A DNA stretch of 64,000 nucleotides, taken from NCBI GenBank assembly GCA_016714225.1, contig JADJNS010000026.1, forward strand, positions 153,967 to 217,966, read 5' to 3'. The translations under genes were made by a program, and so were the position numbers. The DNA is from Archangiaceae bacterium. GTDB lineage: Bacteria; Myxococcota; Myxococcia; Myxococcales; Myxococcaceae. The notes under the pieces were generated by a model. The model saw only the letters and a list, made by a program, of their open reading frames with translations, ran no database searches and had not been told where the DNA came from. This document shows, one piece after another, positions 34,210-45,842 of the stretch (position 1 is the first letter of the stretch; each line of letters begins with the position of its first letter).

Positions 34210-34857
34210 ATGATCAGAAGAGACTTACGGGTCGTCGTCACGACGGTTCCGTTGGACGTGGAGCTGAACGACACCCGGAAGGTCGCCATCGCGACCCGGG
34301 TGCTCGAGTACCTGCGCGATCGGCACCTGCTGGCGATGCCTGCCGGGCTGCTGCGCGCCGCCTCGCGCGAAGACGTCGGTCGCGTGGCGCGGCCGCTGGT
34401 GCAGGCGGCGCGCGAGCGCGGCGCGGCGATCGTCTTCGGCGTCGATTCTCCGGGCGCGAGCTGGCTGGTGGCGGCGACGCCGCGCCGCAAGGCGATGCGG
34501 GTGTGGAGCGTTCGGGCCGAAGCGCCGGTGGTGCTCGAGCTCGGCCGCTACCGGGTGGCCGTGCTCTCGGCCCCGCAGTTCGAGACGGCTGCCGCGCGCA
34601 AGGCCGCGATCGACGCCCAGCCCGAGCTGGTCGTGCTGTGCGGGAGAGATTCGTACATGAGGCGCCTGCACGCGCTCAGGCGCTTCACCAAGCGCGGGGT
34701 GCTCGTCACGCCCTCGACCTGGACTCTGACCTGCGAGGGAGCACCGTTGGTGGGGCCGCTCGGGTACCGGCACCCGAACTTGCGCTTCGGTGAGGGAGGA
34801 ATGTCGGTCTCGTGCTTCGACTTGAGCGACTCCGACTGGGCGCGCGCAGCGGCTTGA
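34210..34857 (+). CDS. Uncharacterised 215-aa protein, possibly nitrilase-like
   Basis: No signal peptide; a mixed alpha/beta protein. GRYRVAVLSAPQFETAA, PELVVLCGRDSYMRRLHAL and VLVTPSTWTLTCEG follow in an order like carbon-nitrogen hydrolases, with Cys in VVLCGRD as a possible nucleophile, but the Glu and Lys signatures are not clear, so the assignment is a guess. ATG 34210 follows AAGGGGG. Part of its middle is duplicated as a relic at 28621. Confidence 0.5.
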   Translation: MIRRDLRVVVTTVPLDVELNDTRKVAIATRVLEYLRDRHLLAMPAGLLRAASREDVGRVARPLVQAARERGAAIVFGVDSPGASWLVAATPRRKAMRVWSVRAEAPVVLELGRYRVAVLSAPQFETAAARKAAIDAQPELVVLCGRDSYMRRLHALRRFTKRGVLVTPSTWTLTCEGAPLVGPLGYRHPNLRFGEGGMSVSCFDLSDSDWARAAA

Positions 34858-34867
34858 GGCGCAAACC

Positions 34868-35251
34868 CTAGCGGCGCCGCCGCTCGAGCCGCCGCTTCAC
34901 CTTGGCGGGAATGAAGGCCTGCTTCGCCTGGTGGGCGAGGGCGTCGGCGCGCTCGTTGAACTGTTCCCCCGAGTGACCGCGTACCCAGCGCCCGCGCACG
35001 CCTCCGCCGAGCTGCTCGAGCACGTAGCGCGAGTCGGTCACCAGCTCGACCTCTTCATCGGCGAGCTTGAGCTTCGTGGCGGCTTCGAGCCCGGCCCGGG
35101 CAGCGGCGAGCTCCATCAGGTTGTTGGTGGTGGCCTTCGCGCCGCCGCTGCCGGCAGTGAGCTCGACGCCGTCGCGCACCACCACGAACGCCCACCCGCC
35201 GGCGCGGCCGCCCCGATCGGTCGAGCTGCCGTCGCAGTACACGCTCAGCAT
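34868..35251 (-). CDS. RNase HI lacking the handle region
   Basis: A 127-residue RNase H fold: VYCDGSSTDRGGRAGGW (first Asp), NNLMELAAARAGLEA (Glu), VTDSRYVLEQL (Asp) and WVRGHSGEQFNERADALA (His and last Asp). In the E. coli enzyme about 45 residues separate the third and fourth motifs, including the basic substrate-handling protrusion; here only about 8 do. The catalytic residues remain. It is the second RNase H in the window. Confidence 0.8.
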   Translation of the reverse strand: MLSVYCDGSSTDRGGRAGGWAFVVVRDGVELTAGSGGAKATTNNLMELAAARAGLEAATKLKLADEEVELVTDSRYVLEQLGGGVRGRWVRGHSGEQFNERADALAHQAKQAFIPAKVKRRLERRRR

Positions 35252-35257
35252 CGGCCC

Positions 35258-36100
35258 TCAGCGCTTCGCGACGATCAGCTGCTCGCCGTGGGCGGGCAAC
35301 AGGCCATCGCTGCGGCCCGCGAAGTAGCGCGCGACCACCTCTTCAGTCGACACGTGCCGCACCTCGCGAAAGCCGCACTGCCTGGCGAGGGCCATGAACT
35401 CTTCCGGTGAATAGAAGCTGATGAACGGCGTGCCCGACCGCTTCGCGCCGTCGGTCGCGGCCTGGGTGCCGGCCTGCTCTTCCTTCGGCAGCATCGCGAT
35501 GGGGAGCATGAAGGTGATGGCCAGCGTGCTGCCGGGCGCGAGCCGCGACACCTCTTTGAACAGCTCGGCGTTGGCCGGGCGGGTCAGGTACTGGGTGACT
35601 CCAGTCGAGACCACCACCGCCGGCTGCGTCGCGTCGAAGCCCGAGCTCACCAGCGCCTCGCGCCACGAGCCCTGGGTCTCGAAGTTCACCGGCACCAGCG
35701 TGAGCCACGAGGGAATGCCGAGGCCGAGCGCTTCGAGGCGCTCACGCTTCCACGCCTGGGTGTCGGGCTGGTCGATCTCGAACACCCGCAGCGACGAGGC
35801 CAGGTCAGGCCGGCGCTGCACGAAGGTGTCGACCCCCGCGCCCAGAATCACGTACTGCCGCACGCCGGTCGCGGCGAGCTGGGTGACGAGGTCTTCCACG
35901 TAGCGGGCGCGGCCCACGATGTGGGCGCGGAAGCTGCTCGTCCACTGCGGGTTCATGTCGGGGCGCTGCTGCCAGCCCTCGGGCGGCGCCACCAGCTGCA
36001 GGCCAATCAGGTCTTCCAGCACGTACGGCCTGGCATCGAGCAGCACGTGCTGCGCGCGCCAGAGCGCGACGCGGGTTGCGGTGGAGTCGGGGCCAGCCAT
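35258..36100 (-). CDS. SAM-dependent methyltransferase (TIGR00027/LCM type)
   Basis: A 280-residue enzyme. QYVILGAGVDTFVQRRPDL is the SAM-binding start of the leucine-carboxyl-methyltransferase-like TIGR00027 family, with VFEIDQPDTQAWKRERL, VVVSTGVTQYL and FYSPEEFMALARQCGF later. Myxobacterial and actinobacterial members often act in secondary metabolism, but no such cluster is here. It lies 6 bp upstream of the RNase HI gene on the same strand. Confidence 0.85.
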   Translation of the reverse strand: MAGPDSTATRVALWRAQHVLLDARPYVLEDLIGLQLVAPPEGWQQRPDMNPQWTSSFRAHIVGRARYVEDLVTQLAATGVRQYVILGAGVDTFVQRRPDLASSLRVFEIDQPDTQAWKRERLEALGLGIPSWLTLVPVNFETQGSWREALVSSGFDATQPAVVVSTGVTQYLTRPANAELFKEVSRLAPGSTLAITFMLPIAMLPKEEQAGTQAATDGAKRSGTPFISFYSPEEFMALARQCGFREVRHVSTEEVVARYFAGRSDGLLPAHGEQLIVAKR

Positions 36101-36146
36101 GCGGCGCTTTTAATCGCTCGCCGCATGGCTGACGACTCCGTGAGGC

Positions 36147-36224
36147 TCAGGGCTCGAGGTACTCGTACCCGCGGCGGAGGTGCGGCCTGGCTTCGCCGAA
36201 GCGCATGCCGGTCTTCTTCGCGTC
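36147..36224 (-). pseudogene. Fragment of the gene at 40587 (relic)
   Basis: Seventy of 78 bases match 40587-40664, the 3' end of the intact gene, on the same strand. The fragment reads DAKKTGMRFGEARPHLRRGYEYLEP and a stop at 36147; the intact gene ends DANQTGMRFDEAKPHIRRGYEYRKP. No upstream part of the gene is found, and the next base-pairs belong to the lipoprotein gene region at 36244. Confidence 0.65.
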
Positions 36225-36243
36225 GCGCGAGCCCGCGCGGCCC

Positions 36244-36669
36244 TCACCAGCTCGCGGTCTCGCAGGCGGCCGAAGCGCCCAGCAGGGTGCCGTCGTTGAT
36301 CTGGCCGTTGCCGTGCGAGCACCACCGCTGGCTGCCGCTCACGTTCGAGGCGCTCGACGTCGCGAAGCACTCGAAGTTGTGCTCGCAGGTGTTCGAGGTC
36401 TCGGCGACGCCGACGTTGTTGCGGGTCAGATAGGTCTTCACCCACAGCTTGCTCTTCGTGGTGGGGCACCAGATGCGCGAGCGCGAGCGCACCCGACCGT
36501 TGCTGACCGTCGGGACATAGTTGGTGACCTTGCAGCTGGTCAGCGCGTCGGTGGTCTCGGAGAAGACCTCTTCTTCTGCCGGGGCGGCGGGGTCCTCGGG
36601 CAGGCCGCAGGCGGCGAACAACACCGCGAGAGCGACGACGGGGAGCAGGCGCAGTTCGAACGATTTCAT
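36244..36669 (-). CDS. Secreted Cys-containing lipoprotein, 141 aa
   Basis: MKSFELRLLPVVALAVLFAACG gives a lipoprotein signal (lipobox FAACG). The mature region has an acidic linker (PAAPAEEEVFSETTDA), then a small domain with cysteines (TSCKVTNYVP, RIWCPTTKS, TCEHNFECFATS, RWCSHGNGQ, AACETASW). A good GAGGAA site lies before ATG 36669. Family unknown. It is divergent from the sigma-factor gene. Confidence 0.6.
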   Translation of the reverse strand: MKSFELRLLPVVALAVLFAACGLPEDPAAPAEEEVFSETTDALTSCKVTNYVPTVSNGRVRSRSRIWCPTTKSKLWVKTYLTRNNVGVAETSNTCEHNFECFATSSASNVSGSQRWCSHGNGQINDGTLLGASAACETASW

Positions 36670-36833
36670 GGCATTTCCTCGGGTTGTGCGTGGGGACTGT
36701 TCCCCATCGCGGGCGAAGTCACCGCGAGGGCTTTTGCAGATACATTCTTTCGACACCGGTACCGTCGCGCGTCAGTCGCTCGGCCCCCCGCCTGGCGCCG
36801 CCGCGACGCGCGACCGATAGTGCCCCAGCCGCG

Positions 36834-37653
36834 ATGCAGTCTCAGCCACCAGCGACTCCCGCCGATTCGCCGCGAGAGGTCTTTCTCGCGCGGGCCCGGG
36901 CCTCTGAGCCTGACCTGCACGTGCCCGACGACGTGCTGCTGGCGTACGCCGAGCGCCGCGCCGACCCCGCGCTGCCCGCCGGCCAGGCGCTCGCTCAGCT
37001 CGAGGCGGCCGACCTCAAGCTCGCGTGCGCAGCCGCGCGCGGAGAGCCCGCCGCGCTGCAGCGCCTCGAGGCGCTGTGCACGGTGGCGGCCCGCCAGTGC
37101 AAGGTCGACGGCGGCCCCGAGTTTCGCGACGAGCTCAGGCAGGCCCTGATGGTCGCGCTCACCGTGAAGGGCCAGCGCGGCCTCGGGCTCGAGCGGTACC
37201 GCGGCCGCGGGCGGCTGCTCAGCTGGCTGGGCTCGGTCGCGTTCACCACCGCGCTCAACCTGCGCCGCAGCGCCGCGGTCGCGCTCGAGGCCGACGACGC
37301 GCTCACCGACTCTCTCGAGGTGATGATCGACTGGCAGACCCCCGAGCTGCTCAACCTCAAGCACCAGGCCCGCGACCGCTTCAAGCACGCCTTTCAGCGG
37401 GCGGTGCTCTCGCTCGACGCGCGCGAGCAGAACGTGCTGCGGCTGCGCTGCATCGAGGGGGCGAGCGACGGCGCCGTCGCTGCCTTCTACAAGGTGACGC
37501 GGGTGAGCGTGGTGCGCTGGCTGCAGGCGATTCGGCAGAAGCTGGCGCTGCGCACCCGCCAGGCCCTCGCCGCCGAGATGAGCCCCGGCTCGGTCGACTC
37601 GCTGCTGCGCACCCTCGACAGCGAGCTCGACGCCAGCCTCGAGCGCTTCTTCG

Positions 37654-37673
<20 letters not shown>
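36834..37673 (+). CDS. RNA polymerase sigma factor-like protein (ECF family)
   Basis: A 279-residue protein with a sigma-70 region 2-like segment (FRDELRQALMVALTVKG, LLSWLGSVAFTTALNLRR) and a region 4 helix-turn-helix (SLDAREQNVLRLRCIEGASDGAVAAFYKVTRVSVVRWLQ). It is longer than most ECF factors because of an N-terminal extension. It overlaps the following kinase gene by 20 bp. In some ECF groups a partner Ser/Thr kinase replaces the anti-sigma factor; that arrangement fits here. The start at ATG 36834 is chosen over the longer open frame because upstream residues are unlike the family. Confidence 0.7.
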
Positions 37674-40524
<2,851 letters not shown>

Positions 40525-40586
40525 CTCGAGCAGGCCCGCCAGGCGGCGCAGGGCGTTCGCGCCGCCTGGCTGCCACTTCAGGTGCT

Positions 40587-41003
40587 TCAGGGCTTGCGGT
40601 ACTCGTACCCGCGGCGAATGTGCGGCTTGGCTTCGTCGAAGCGCATGCCGGTCTGGTTCGCGTCCCACTCGTGCGAGAGCTGCGACTCGAGCTTCTCGTC
40701 CCACTGGGGGTACTTCTGGCCGTACTCTTCGCGCGCGCCGTAGCCGTACGAGAGCGCGGGCTCGACCCGGTCGAACTCGGGGTTGGGCTGGTTCGGAGCC
40801 GGAATCGGTTCCTTACCCACCGCCTGCTTCACGGTGTCGTCGATGTCCTGGTTCAGATCGCGACCGCTGCTCGACTTGAAGTCGTTCTTGGTCTGCGCCC
40901 AGTCGCGCCGCATCGCTTCCTTCACTCGCTCCCATGCGCTGCCGTGCTTCTGCTCGCTCCAGTACGAGGCGTGCCACTGCTGCTTACCGGTTGCGGTTCC
41001 CAT
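40587..41003 (-). CDS. Conserved stress-type 138-aa protein
   Basis: A soluble protein with repeated aromatic/acidic motifs: WERVKEAMRRDWAQTKNDF, VEPALSYGYGAREEYGQKYP, WDEKLESQLSHEWDA and KPHIRRGYEYR. These resemble the YGYE...WDEVEP...RRDWE pattern found C-terminal to YsnF/AvaK stress domains. No catalytic motif. Its 3' end is duplicated as a relic at 36147. Confidence 0.6.
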   Translation of the reverse strand: MGTATGKQQWHASYWSEQKHGSAWERVKEAMRRDWAQTKNDFKSSSGRDLNQDIDDTVKQAVGKEPIPAPNQPNPEFDRVEPALSYGYGAREEYGQKYPQWDEKLESQLSHEWDANQTGMRFDEAKPHIRRGYEYRKP

Positions 41004-41102
41004 GCGTTTTATTCCCTTCGGGTTGGGTGTTGATGAAGGGCAGTGAGTGCATTTGACGCGCCAGCCCGTTCACCCGGGAGAGCGCCCGGGCGCTGGGGCG
41101 TT

Positions 41103-42077
41103 CTAGCGCCAGGCCTGGGCGAGCAGCTCGAGCGAGTGCAGCCTCGCCTCGAGCGTCGGAGCGGGGTGCACGGTGATGAGCTCGTCGGCGTCGGCGAGGT
41201 CGGCGAACCCCTCGAGAAAGGTCTTCACCTCGGGCGCGGTGCCGACTGCCGTGTAGCGGCCCATCTCTCGCACCGATGCGCCGTTCGGAGAGTCGAGCAG
41301 CGCCTCGGCCTCGGCATCGGTGAGCTTCTGCCCGCGGCCGACCAGCACCTTCACCCGGCTCACCCAGACCTTGCGCGCCTGCGCCTCGGCCTCGACGCGG
41401 GTGTCGGCGGCCAGCACGTTCACTCCGGCGATGACGTACGGCTTGCCCAGCTGCTGCGAAGGGCGAAAGGTCGAGCGGTACACCGCCACCGCGCGCTCGA
41501 GCTCGCGCGGCGCGAAGTGCGAGGCGAACGCGTACGGCAGGCCCAGCTGCGCGGCGAGCTGCGCCCCGAACAGCGACGAGCCCAGAATGTAGAGGGGCAC
41601 GTGGGTGCCCTTGCCGGGCGTGGCGTTCACCGACGGCACCCGCGTCTGGTCGCCCAGGTACGCCTGCAGCTCGAGCACGTCGTCGGGAAACTCCTCGGCC
41701 TCCATCGGGTCGATGCGCAGCGCGCGCAGCGTGGTGGGGTCGGTGCCCGGTGCGCGCCCCAGGCCCAGGTCGATGCGCCCGGGGTGAAGGCTGGCCAGCG
41801 TGCCGAACTGCTCGGCGATCACCAGCGGCGCGTGGTTGGGCAGCATGATGCCGCCGGCTCCCAACCGAATGGTGCGGGTGTTCGCCGCCACGTGGGCGAT
41901 CAGCACGCTGGTCGCCGACGAAGCGATGCTGGCGAAGTTGTGGTGCTCGGCGTACCAGACCCGCTGGTAGCCGAGCGCCTCGGCGCGCTGCGCCAGCTTC
42001 ACGCTGCCCTGCAGCGCCTCACCCACCGGCTGACCCTCGGCGACGAAGGCCAGGTCGAGAATCGAGAGCGCCGTCAC
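41103..42077 (-). CDS. LLM-class flavin-dependent oxidoreductase
   Basis: A 324-residue luciferase-like monooxygenase: VWYAEHHNFASIASSATSVL, IRLGAGGIMLPNHAPLVIAE, HPGRIDLGLGRAPGTDP and YILGSSLFGAQLAAQLGLP are family landmarks, closest to the TIGR03558 group. It would use FMNH2 or F420-type flavin; the substrate is unknown. GTG 42077 is taken as start because the 30 upstream residues have no similarity. An AGCGCCCGGGCGCT palindrome (41081-41094) lies past its stop and may end the transcript. Confidence 0.85.
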   Translation of the reverse strand: MTALSILDLAFVAEGQPVGEALQGSVKLAQRAEALGYQRVWYAEHHNFASIASSATSVLIAHVAANTRTIRLGAGGIMLPNHAPLVIAEQFGTLASLHPGRIDLGLGRAPGTDPTTLRALRIDPMEAEEFPDDVLELQAYLGDQTRVPSVNATPGKGTHVPLYILGSSLFGAQLAAQLGLPYAFASHFAPRELERAVAVYRSTFRPSQQLGKPYVIAGVNVLAADTRVEAEAQARKVWVSRVKVLVGRGQKLTDAEAEALLDSPNGASVREMGRYTAVGTAPEVKTFLEGFADLADADELITVHPAPTLEARLHSLELLAQAWR

Positions 42078-42242
42078 CGGCCCCACTCCGCCGCGCTCGC
42101 GCGCTCGTCGAGGCGTGAGGTGATCGGGGCTCGAGCGGTCGGCATGGTGCCGGGTTCTTAACTCCACGGCCGCCCACCGGCTCGCCTCAGTTGCAGAGGA
42201 AGCCGAGGCGACTTGGGCCCCGAGCGGTGCGATAAGCGCTTC

Positions 42243-43214
42243 ATGTCGCGCGTTCGCCGTCAGTCACCCGTCGCCGCGCCTCGCAGCGCGGCGCTCTTGA
42301 AGGGCGGGCTGAGCCCCGACTTCCGCCGCTTCCTCGGCTCGCATGGGTACGACGTGAAGAAGTTCGCCCGCGACGACCTCGAGGGCGGCAGCTTCGGCGG
42401 CCGGCGGCGCGCCGGCGACCCGCTCACCCATCAGCCGGTCATCTTCATTCACGGCAACAGCGACACCGCGGTCGGCCCGGGCGCGATGAGCGGCTTCCGG
42501 GTGCCCATCGAGAAGTACCTGGAGCACGGGTACCAGCCGTCTGAGCTGTACGCGTTCACCTGGGGCAGCGCCGACCCGAAGCGCGCCGCGTTCAACTACC
42601 ACTCCAAAGAGACCGTCGAGTCGGTGCGGCAGTTCATCGAGGCGGTGCTCGAGTACACCGGCGCCGAGAAGGTCGACGTGGTCAGCCACTCGATGGGGGT
42701 CACGGTGGCCCGCGGAGCGATCAAGGGCGGCAAGCACCGCGACCTGCTCGCCGGCGGCGCCTACGACCTGGGGCCTGCGCTCTCGGACAAGATCGACACC
42801 TTCGTGGGCATCGCCGGCGGCAACGAGGGCCTGGCCACCGCGGTGCTGGCGCCCTTTCTGCCCACCGGCTCGCCCCTGAACGGCTTCTACCCGGGCCTGC
42901 CGCTCACTCCGCTCGGGCCCATCGTCGGGCGCTCGCGGTACCTGGAAGAGCTCGACCAGAACCCGGCCCGCGAAGGCGCGCACGTGTACAGCATCTGGTC
43001 GCCGGCCGACGAGCTGACCGGCCTGCCGGTGTACGGCAAGCCCACCTCGCGCATTCGCGGGCAAGACGGCGAGAAGGTGTACTCGCGTGTCGAGGTGCGC
43101 GAGCTGCGCCAGCCCGAAGACCACGGGCCCATCGCGAATCATCTCGCGCTGCGCAGCGGCACCGCCGACGTGGTGCTCGAGATGATCTCGAAGCACGAGG
43201 TCGACGGCGAGTGA
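42243..43214 (+). CDS. Lipase class 2-type alpha/beta hydrolase
   Basis: A 323-residue hydrolase. VIFIHGNSDTAVG holds the oxyanion loop, VVSHSMGVTVARG the nucleophile elbow (S-H-S-M-G rather than GHSMG), and YSIWSPADELTG the catalytic Asp region, with His in EDHGPIANH. There is no signal peptide, so secretion by a different route or a cytoplasmic role is possible. The C-terminus overlaps the open frame of the next lipoprotein gene only if that gene starts at 43211. Confidence 0.8.
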   Translation: MSRVRRQSPVAAPRSAALLKGGLSPDFRRFLGSHGYDVKKFARDDLEGGSFGGRRRAGDPLTHQPVIFIHGNSDTAVGPGAMSGFRVPIEKYLEHGYQPSELYAFTWGSADPKRAAFNYHSKETVESVRQFIEAVLEYTGAEKVDVVSHSMGVTVARGAIKGGKHRDLLAGGAYDLGPALSDKIDTFVGIAGGNEGLATAVLAPFLPTGSPLNGFYPGLPLTPLGPIVGRSRYLEELDQNPAREGAHVYSIWSPADELTGLPVYGKPTSRIRGQDGEKVYSRVEVRELRQPEDHGPIANHLALRSGTADVVLEMISKHEVDGE

Positions 43215-43264
43215 CACGCCGCTGCGCGCTTGCGCAGCGCGGAGCGAAGTGCGACGTGAGCCGG

Positions 43265-43849
43265 ATGCGAACGCTCGGCGTGGTGCTGATGGCGATGTGC
43301 GTGGCCTGCAGTGGCAATGGCAACGGCGGCACCGGCGGAGGCTCGGGCGGCGCGAGCGGCGGCACGGCCGGCAGCGGAGGCTCTGGCGGAGGCAGCGGCG
43401 GGTCGGGCGGCAGCGACGCCGGCACGCCGCGCACCACCTTCACCGTCACCGGCGGGCTGGACGCCAGCATCGCGACCGACGGCCCGACCGCTGCGTTTCA
43501 AGTGTCGAACGGTCTGAGCGGCGTGCAGTTCGTCACGTTGCCGGCGACGGTCTACCCGGCCATCGTGCTCGGGGTGACGCGCCAGGGGCAGCTCACCACC
43601 GGCGCCCTCGACCTCTCGACCACCCCCAGCTTCACCTGCGCCATCTCGGTGAGCGACGGCACCCACTACTGGCTGGGCGCGGTGGCCGACGCCGGCACGC
43701 CCAAGGGTACCTGCGCGATGCAGCTCACCGGCGTCTCGGTGCGCTTCAGCGACGCGCTGGGCGTAAGCTACGCGGTGCACGGCAGCCTCACCGCCTCGGC
43801 CCTGCCCGGAGACGGTGGCCAGCCGGTGAGCCTCTCCGCGACGTTCTGA
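43265..43849 (+). CDS. Gly/Ser-linker lipoprotein, 194 aa
   Basis: MRTLGVVLMAMCVACSGN gives a lipoprotein signal. A low-complexity Gly/Ser/Thr tether (about 20-60), common in myxobacterial surface lipoproteins, leads to a beta-rich domain with one cysteine pair (PSFTCAISVSDGTHYWLGA, GTCAMQLTGVSVRF). Function unknown. GTG 43256 and ATG 43265 are both possible starts. Confidence 0.6.
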   Translation: MRTLGVVLMAMCVACSGNGNGGTGGGSGGASGGTAGSGGSGGGSGGSGGSDAGTPRTTFTVTGGLDASIATDGPTAAFQVSNGLSGVQFVTLPATVYPAIVLGVTRQGQLTTGALDLSTTPSFTCAISVSDGTHYWLGAVADAGTPKGTCAMQLTGVSVRFSDALGVSYAVHGSLTASALPGDGGQPVSLSATF

Positions 43850-43991
43850 GCTCTGAGCGCGAGCACGCTGGCCGGGTGATTGCACTGCGGCGGCGCGACG
43901 TCGAACAACCGCGCCATTCCACAGCGGCGCCCGCCTGAAACACCCGAGGCGGCCTCAGATTTTCACCGTAAAGAACGCTCGTACGACGAGG

Positions 43992-44006
43992 TCAACATCA
44001 TGTTGA
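43992..44006. promoter_or_regulatory. Palindrome, possible operator
   Basis: TCAACAT C ATGTTGA is a perfect 15-bp palindrome about 40 bases before the ATG at 44045, in an AT-richer intergenic region (43850-44044). A regulator binding here would control the lipoprotein gene. No matching second copy was noticed. Confidence 0.35.
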
Positions 44007-44044
44007 TTGTGGATACGTTTGCGCGAGCCCTAGAGAGAGGCACC

Positions 44045-44866
44045 ATGAAACCTGCATCGCTGCTGCTGTGCTCTGCGCTGGTCATCGCTTGCGGCTCGCC
44101 CGGGTCCGGAGGCACGGGCGGCGGGTCTTCGGGCGGGGGCCAGGCAGGGGCGGGCGGGTCAGGCGGCTCGGGTGGCGCCGCAGGCGGCTCCACCCTCGAG
44201 AATCCGATGCCGTGCACTCCGGGAGGGGCGGCGTCGGCTCCCGGCGAGCTCAGCGGGCGCGGGGTGACGCTCTCGTACAGCTCGACGTCGCTCCTGGCGC
44301 CCGGCGCCGATGTCACCGGCTCGGTGGGCGGAGCGACGCAGGTGAGGTTGGGGCTGACCGCGCAGGCGACGAACGACCCGCCGCACACCGAGCTGACCGT
44401 CTTCTTCAACGGGTGCTCGGTCGGCAAGCTGCCCGACGTGGGCGAAGAGTACTGGTGGACGACGCGCCCCACCGACCCGGCGATCAGCATCGCTGCGGGC
44501 AAGCACCTGGTGATCGAGGTGGTGCGCGCGGGCCGTGGGGTGATCTTGCGCCGCTCGTTCGCGCTGCCCGCGGTGTTGCCGAAGCTCACCGCGCCGGCCG
44601 CGCACGCGGCGATCAGCGCCCCGACCTCGCTCGCGTGGGACGCGATGACCTTGCCGGCTGGCAGCAAGCTCAGCGTCACCGCCTGGCACAGCAGTGGGGG
44701 CGGAGGCGGCAACACCGACGGCTACATGCTGCTGCCCGACCCCGGCGCCGGCCACGCGACCTGGACGCAGGGCAAGGCCAGCTGGACGAGCGTCGAGCTC
44801 ACGGCCGAGCTGAAGCCCGAGCCGGCGCTCAGCTTCTACCTGAGCTACTTCGTGCCGGTGAACTGA
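44045..44866 (+). CDS. Gly/Ser-linker lipoprotein, 273 aa
   Basis: MKPASLLLCSALVIACGSPG gives a lipoprotein signal. A Gly/Ser tether (residues about 20-48) is followed by a beta-sandwich-like domain (VTLSYSSTSLLAPGADVTGS, VRLGLTAQAT, LVIEVVRAGRGVILRRSF, WTSVELTAELKPEPALSFYL). No family is recognised. The tether resembles that of the previous gene, but the domains differ. Confidence 0.6.
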   Translation: MKPASLLLCSALVIACGSPGSGGTGGGSSGGGQAGAGGSGGSGGAAGGSTLENPMPCTPGGAASAPGELSGRGVTLSYSSTSLLAPGADVTGSVGGATQVRLGLTAQATNDPPHTELTVFFNGCSVGKLPDVGEEYWWTTRPTDPAISIAAGKHLVIEVVRAGRGVILRRSFALPAVLPKLTAPAAHAAISAPTSLAWDAMTLPAGSKLSVTAWHSSGGGGGNTDGYMLLPDPGAGHATWTQGKASWTSVELTAELKPEPALSFYLSYFVPVN

Positions 44867-44917
44867 GTAGGGCATAGCTGCCCGGCATCGCTGCGGGGCG
44901 GGTGATAGGTATGGGCT

Positions 44918-45835
44918 ATGAGCCCCCACGCCTTCTCGCTGCGCCAGCTGCAGTACGCGGTGGCGGTCGCCGACGCCCTCTCGTTCAGCCGCGCCGCCGA
45001 GGCCTGTCACGTCTCACAGCCGTCGCTCAGCGCCCAGCTGGCCCAGCTCGAGCGCGCGCTGGGCGTCACCCTGTTCGAGCGCGATCAGCGCAAGGTGATG
45101 CCCACCGCCGCCGGTCGCGAGCTGATCGCCCGGGCGCGCCGGCTGGTCACCGATGCCGACGACCTGGGCACCGCCGCGCAGCGGCTCGCCGACCCGCTCT
45201 CGGGCACCCTGAGGCTCGGCGTCATTCCCACCCTCTCGCCCTACCTGCTGCCCTCAATCACTCCGGCGCTGCGCCGCGCCTTTCCCCACCTCAAGCTGGC
45301 GTGGGTGGAGGACAAGACCGCCGCCCTGGCCGAGGCGCTCGAAGCGGGGCGCCTCGACGGAGCGCTGGTGGCGCTCGAGGCCGAGCTGCCCGACTTCGAG
45401 CACGACGTCATCGGCATCGACCGCTTCGTGCTCGCTTTTCCCCGCGGCCACGCCTTCTCTCACCACCGGGGCCCGGTGTCGCTCGACCAGCTGAAGGGCG
45501 TCGACTTTCTGCTGCTCGACGACGGCCACTGCTTTCGCGACCAGGCGCTCGAGGTCTGCTCTCGCTCGCGCGCGCACGAGGTCGACTTTCGCGCCACCAG
45601 CCTCTCGACCCTGGTGCAGATGGTGGCCGGCGGCGCGGGCCTCACCCTGCTGCCCGAGCTCGCCGCGCCCACCGAGCTGCAGCGCGCCAGGCTCGAGTCG
45701 CGGCCGCTGGCCTGGCCGAAGGCGCAGCGCACCCTCGCGCTGGTGTGGCGCAAGCGCGCTCCGCTGGCCGAAGCGCTTCGCGCCTTGGCGAAGGTGATTC
45801 GCGAGACCCAGCGACGGCCGGGCGCGGGCCCGTGA
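44918..45835 (+). CDS. oxyR: OxyR, peroxide-sensing LysR-type regulator
   Basis: A 305-residue LysR-type protein: N-terminal HTH (FSLRQLQYAVAVADALSFSRAAEACHVSQPSLSAQL), then a two-lobe sensor domain. The segment GHCFRDQALEVC places Cys205 and Cys214 nine residues apart, as Cys199/Cys208 in E. coli OxyR (GHCLRDQAMGFC). These form the disulphide that activates peroxide-defence genes. No catalase or peroxidase gene is adjacent, so its targets are elsewhere. Confidence 0.9.
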   Translation: MSPHAFSLRQLQYAVAVADALSFSRAAEACHVSQPSLSAQLAQLERALGVTLFERDQRKVMPTAAGRELIARARRLVTDADDLGTAAQRLADPLSGTLRLGVIPTLSPYLLPSITPALRRAFPHLKLAWVEDKTAALAEALEAGRLDGALVALEAELPDFEHDVIGIDRFVLAFPRGHAFSHHRGPVSLDQLKGVDFLLLDDGHCFRDQALEVCSRSRAHEVDFRATSLSTLVQMVAGGAGLTLLPELAAPTELQRARLESRPLAWPKAQRTLALVWRKRAPLAEALRALAKVIRETQRRPGAGP

Positions 45836-45842
45836 TGGCCGT

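Noticed and set aside
41081..41094. AGCGCCCGGGCGCT palindrome as an operator
   Set aside because: In 70% GC sequence such GC palindromes are frequent; it fits better as part of a weak terminator after the oxidoreductase gene, and lacks a T-run, so it was not listed on its own.
43320..43430. Gly/Ser coding repeats seen as a possible CRISPR or satellite
   Set aside because: They are codon-level low complexity of lipoprotein tethers, with no spacer structure; no CRISPR array was seen anywhere in the window.
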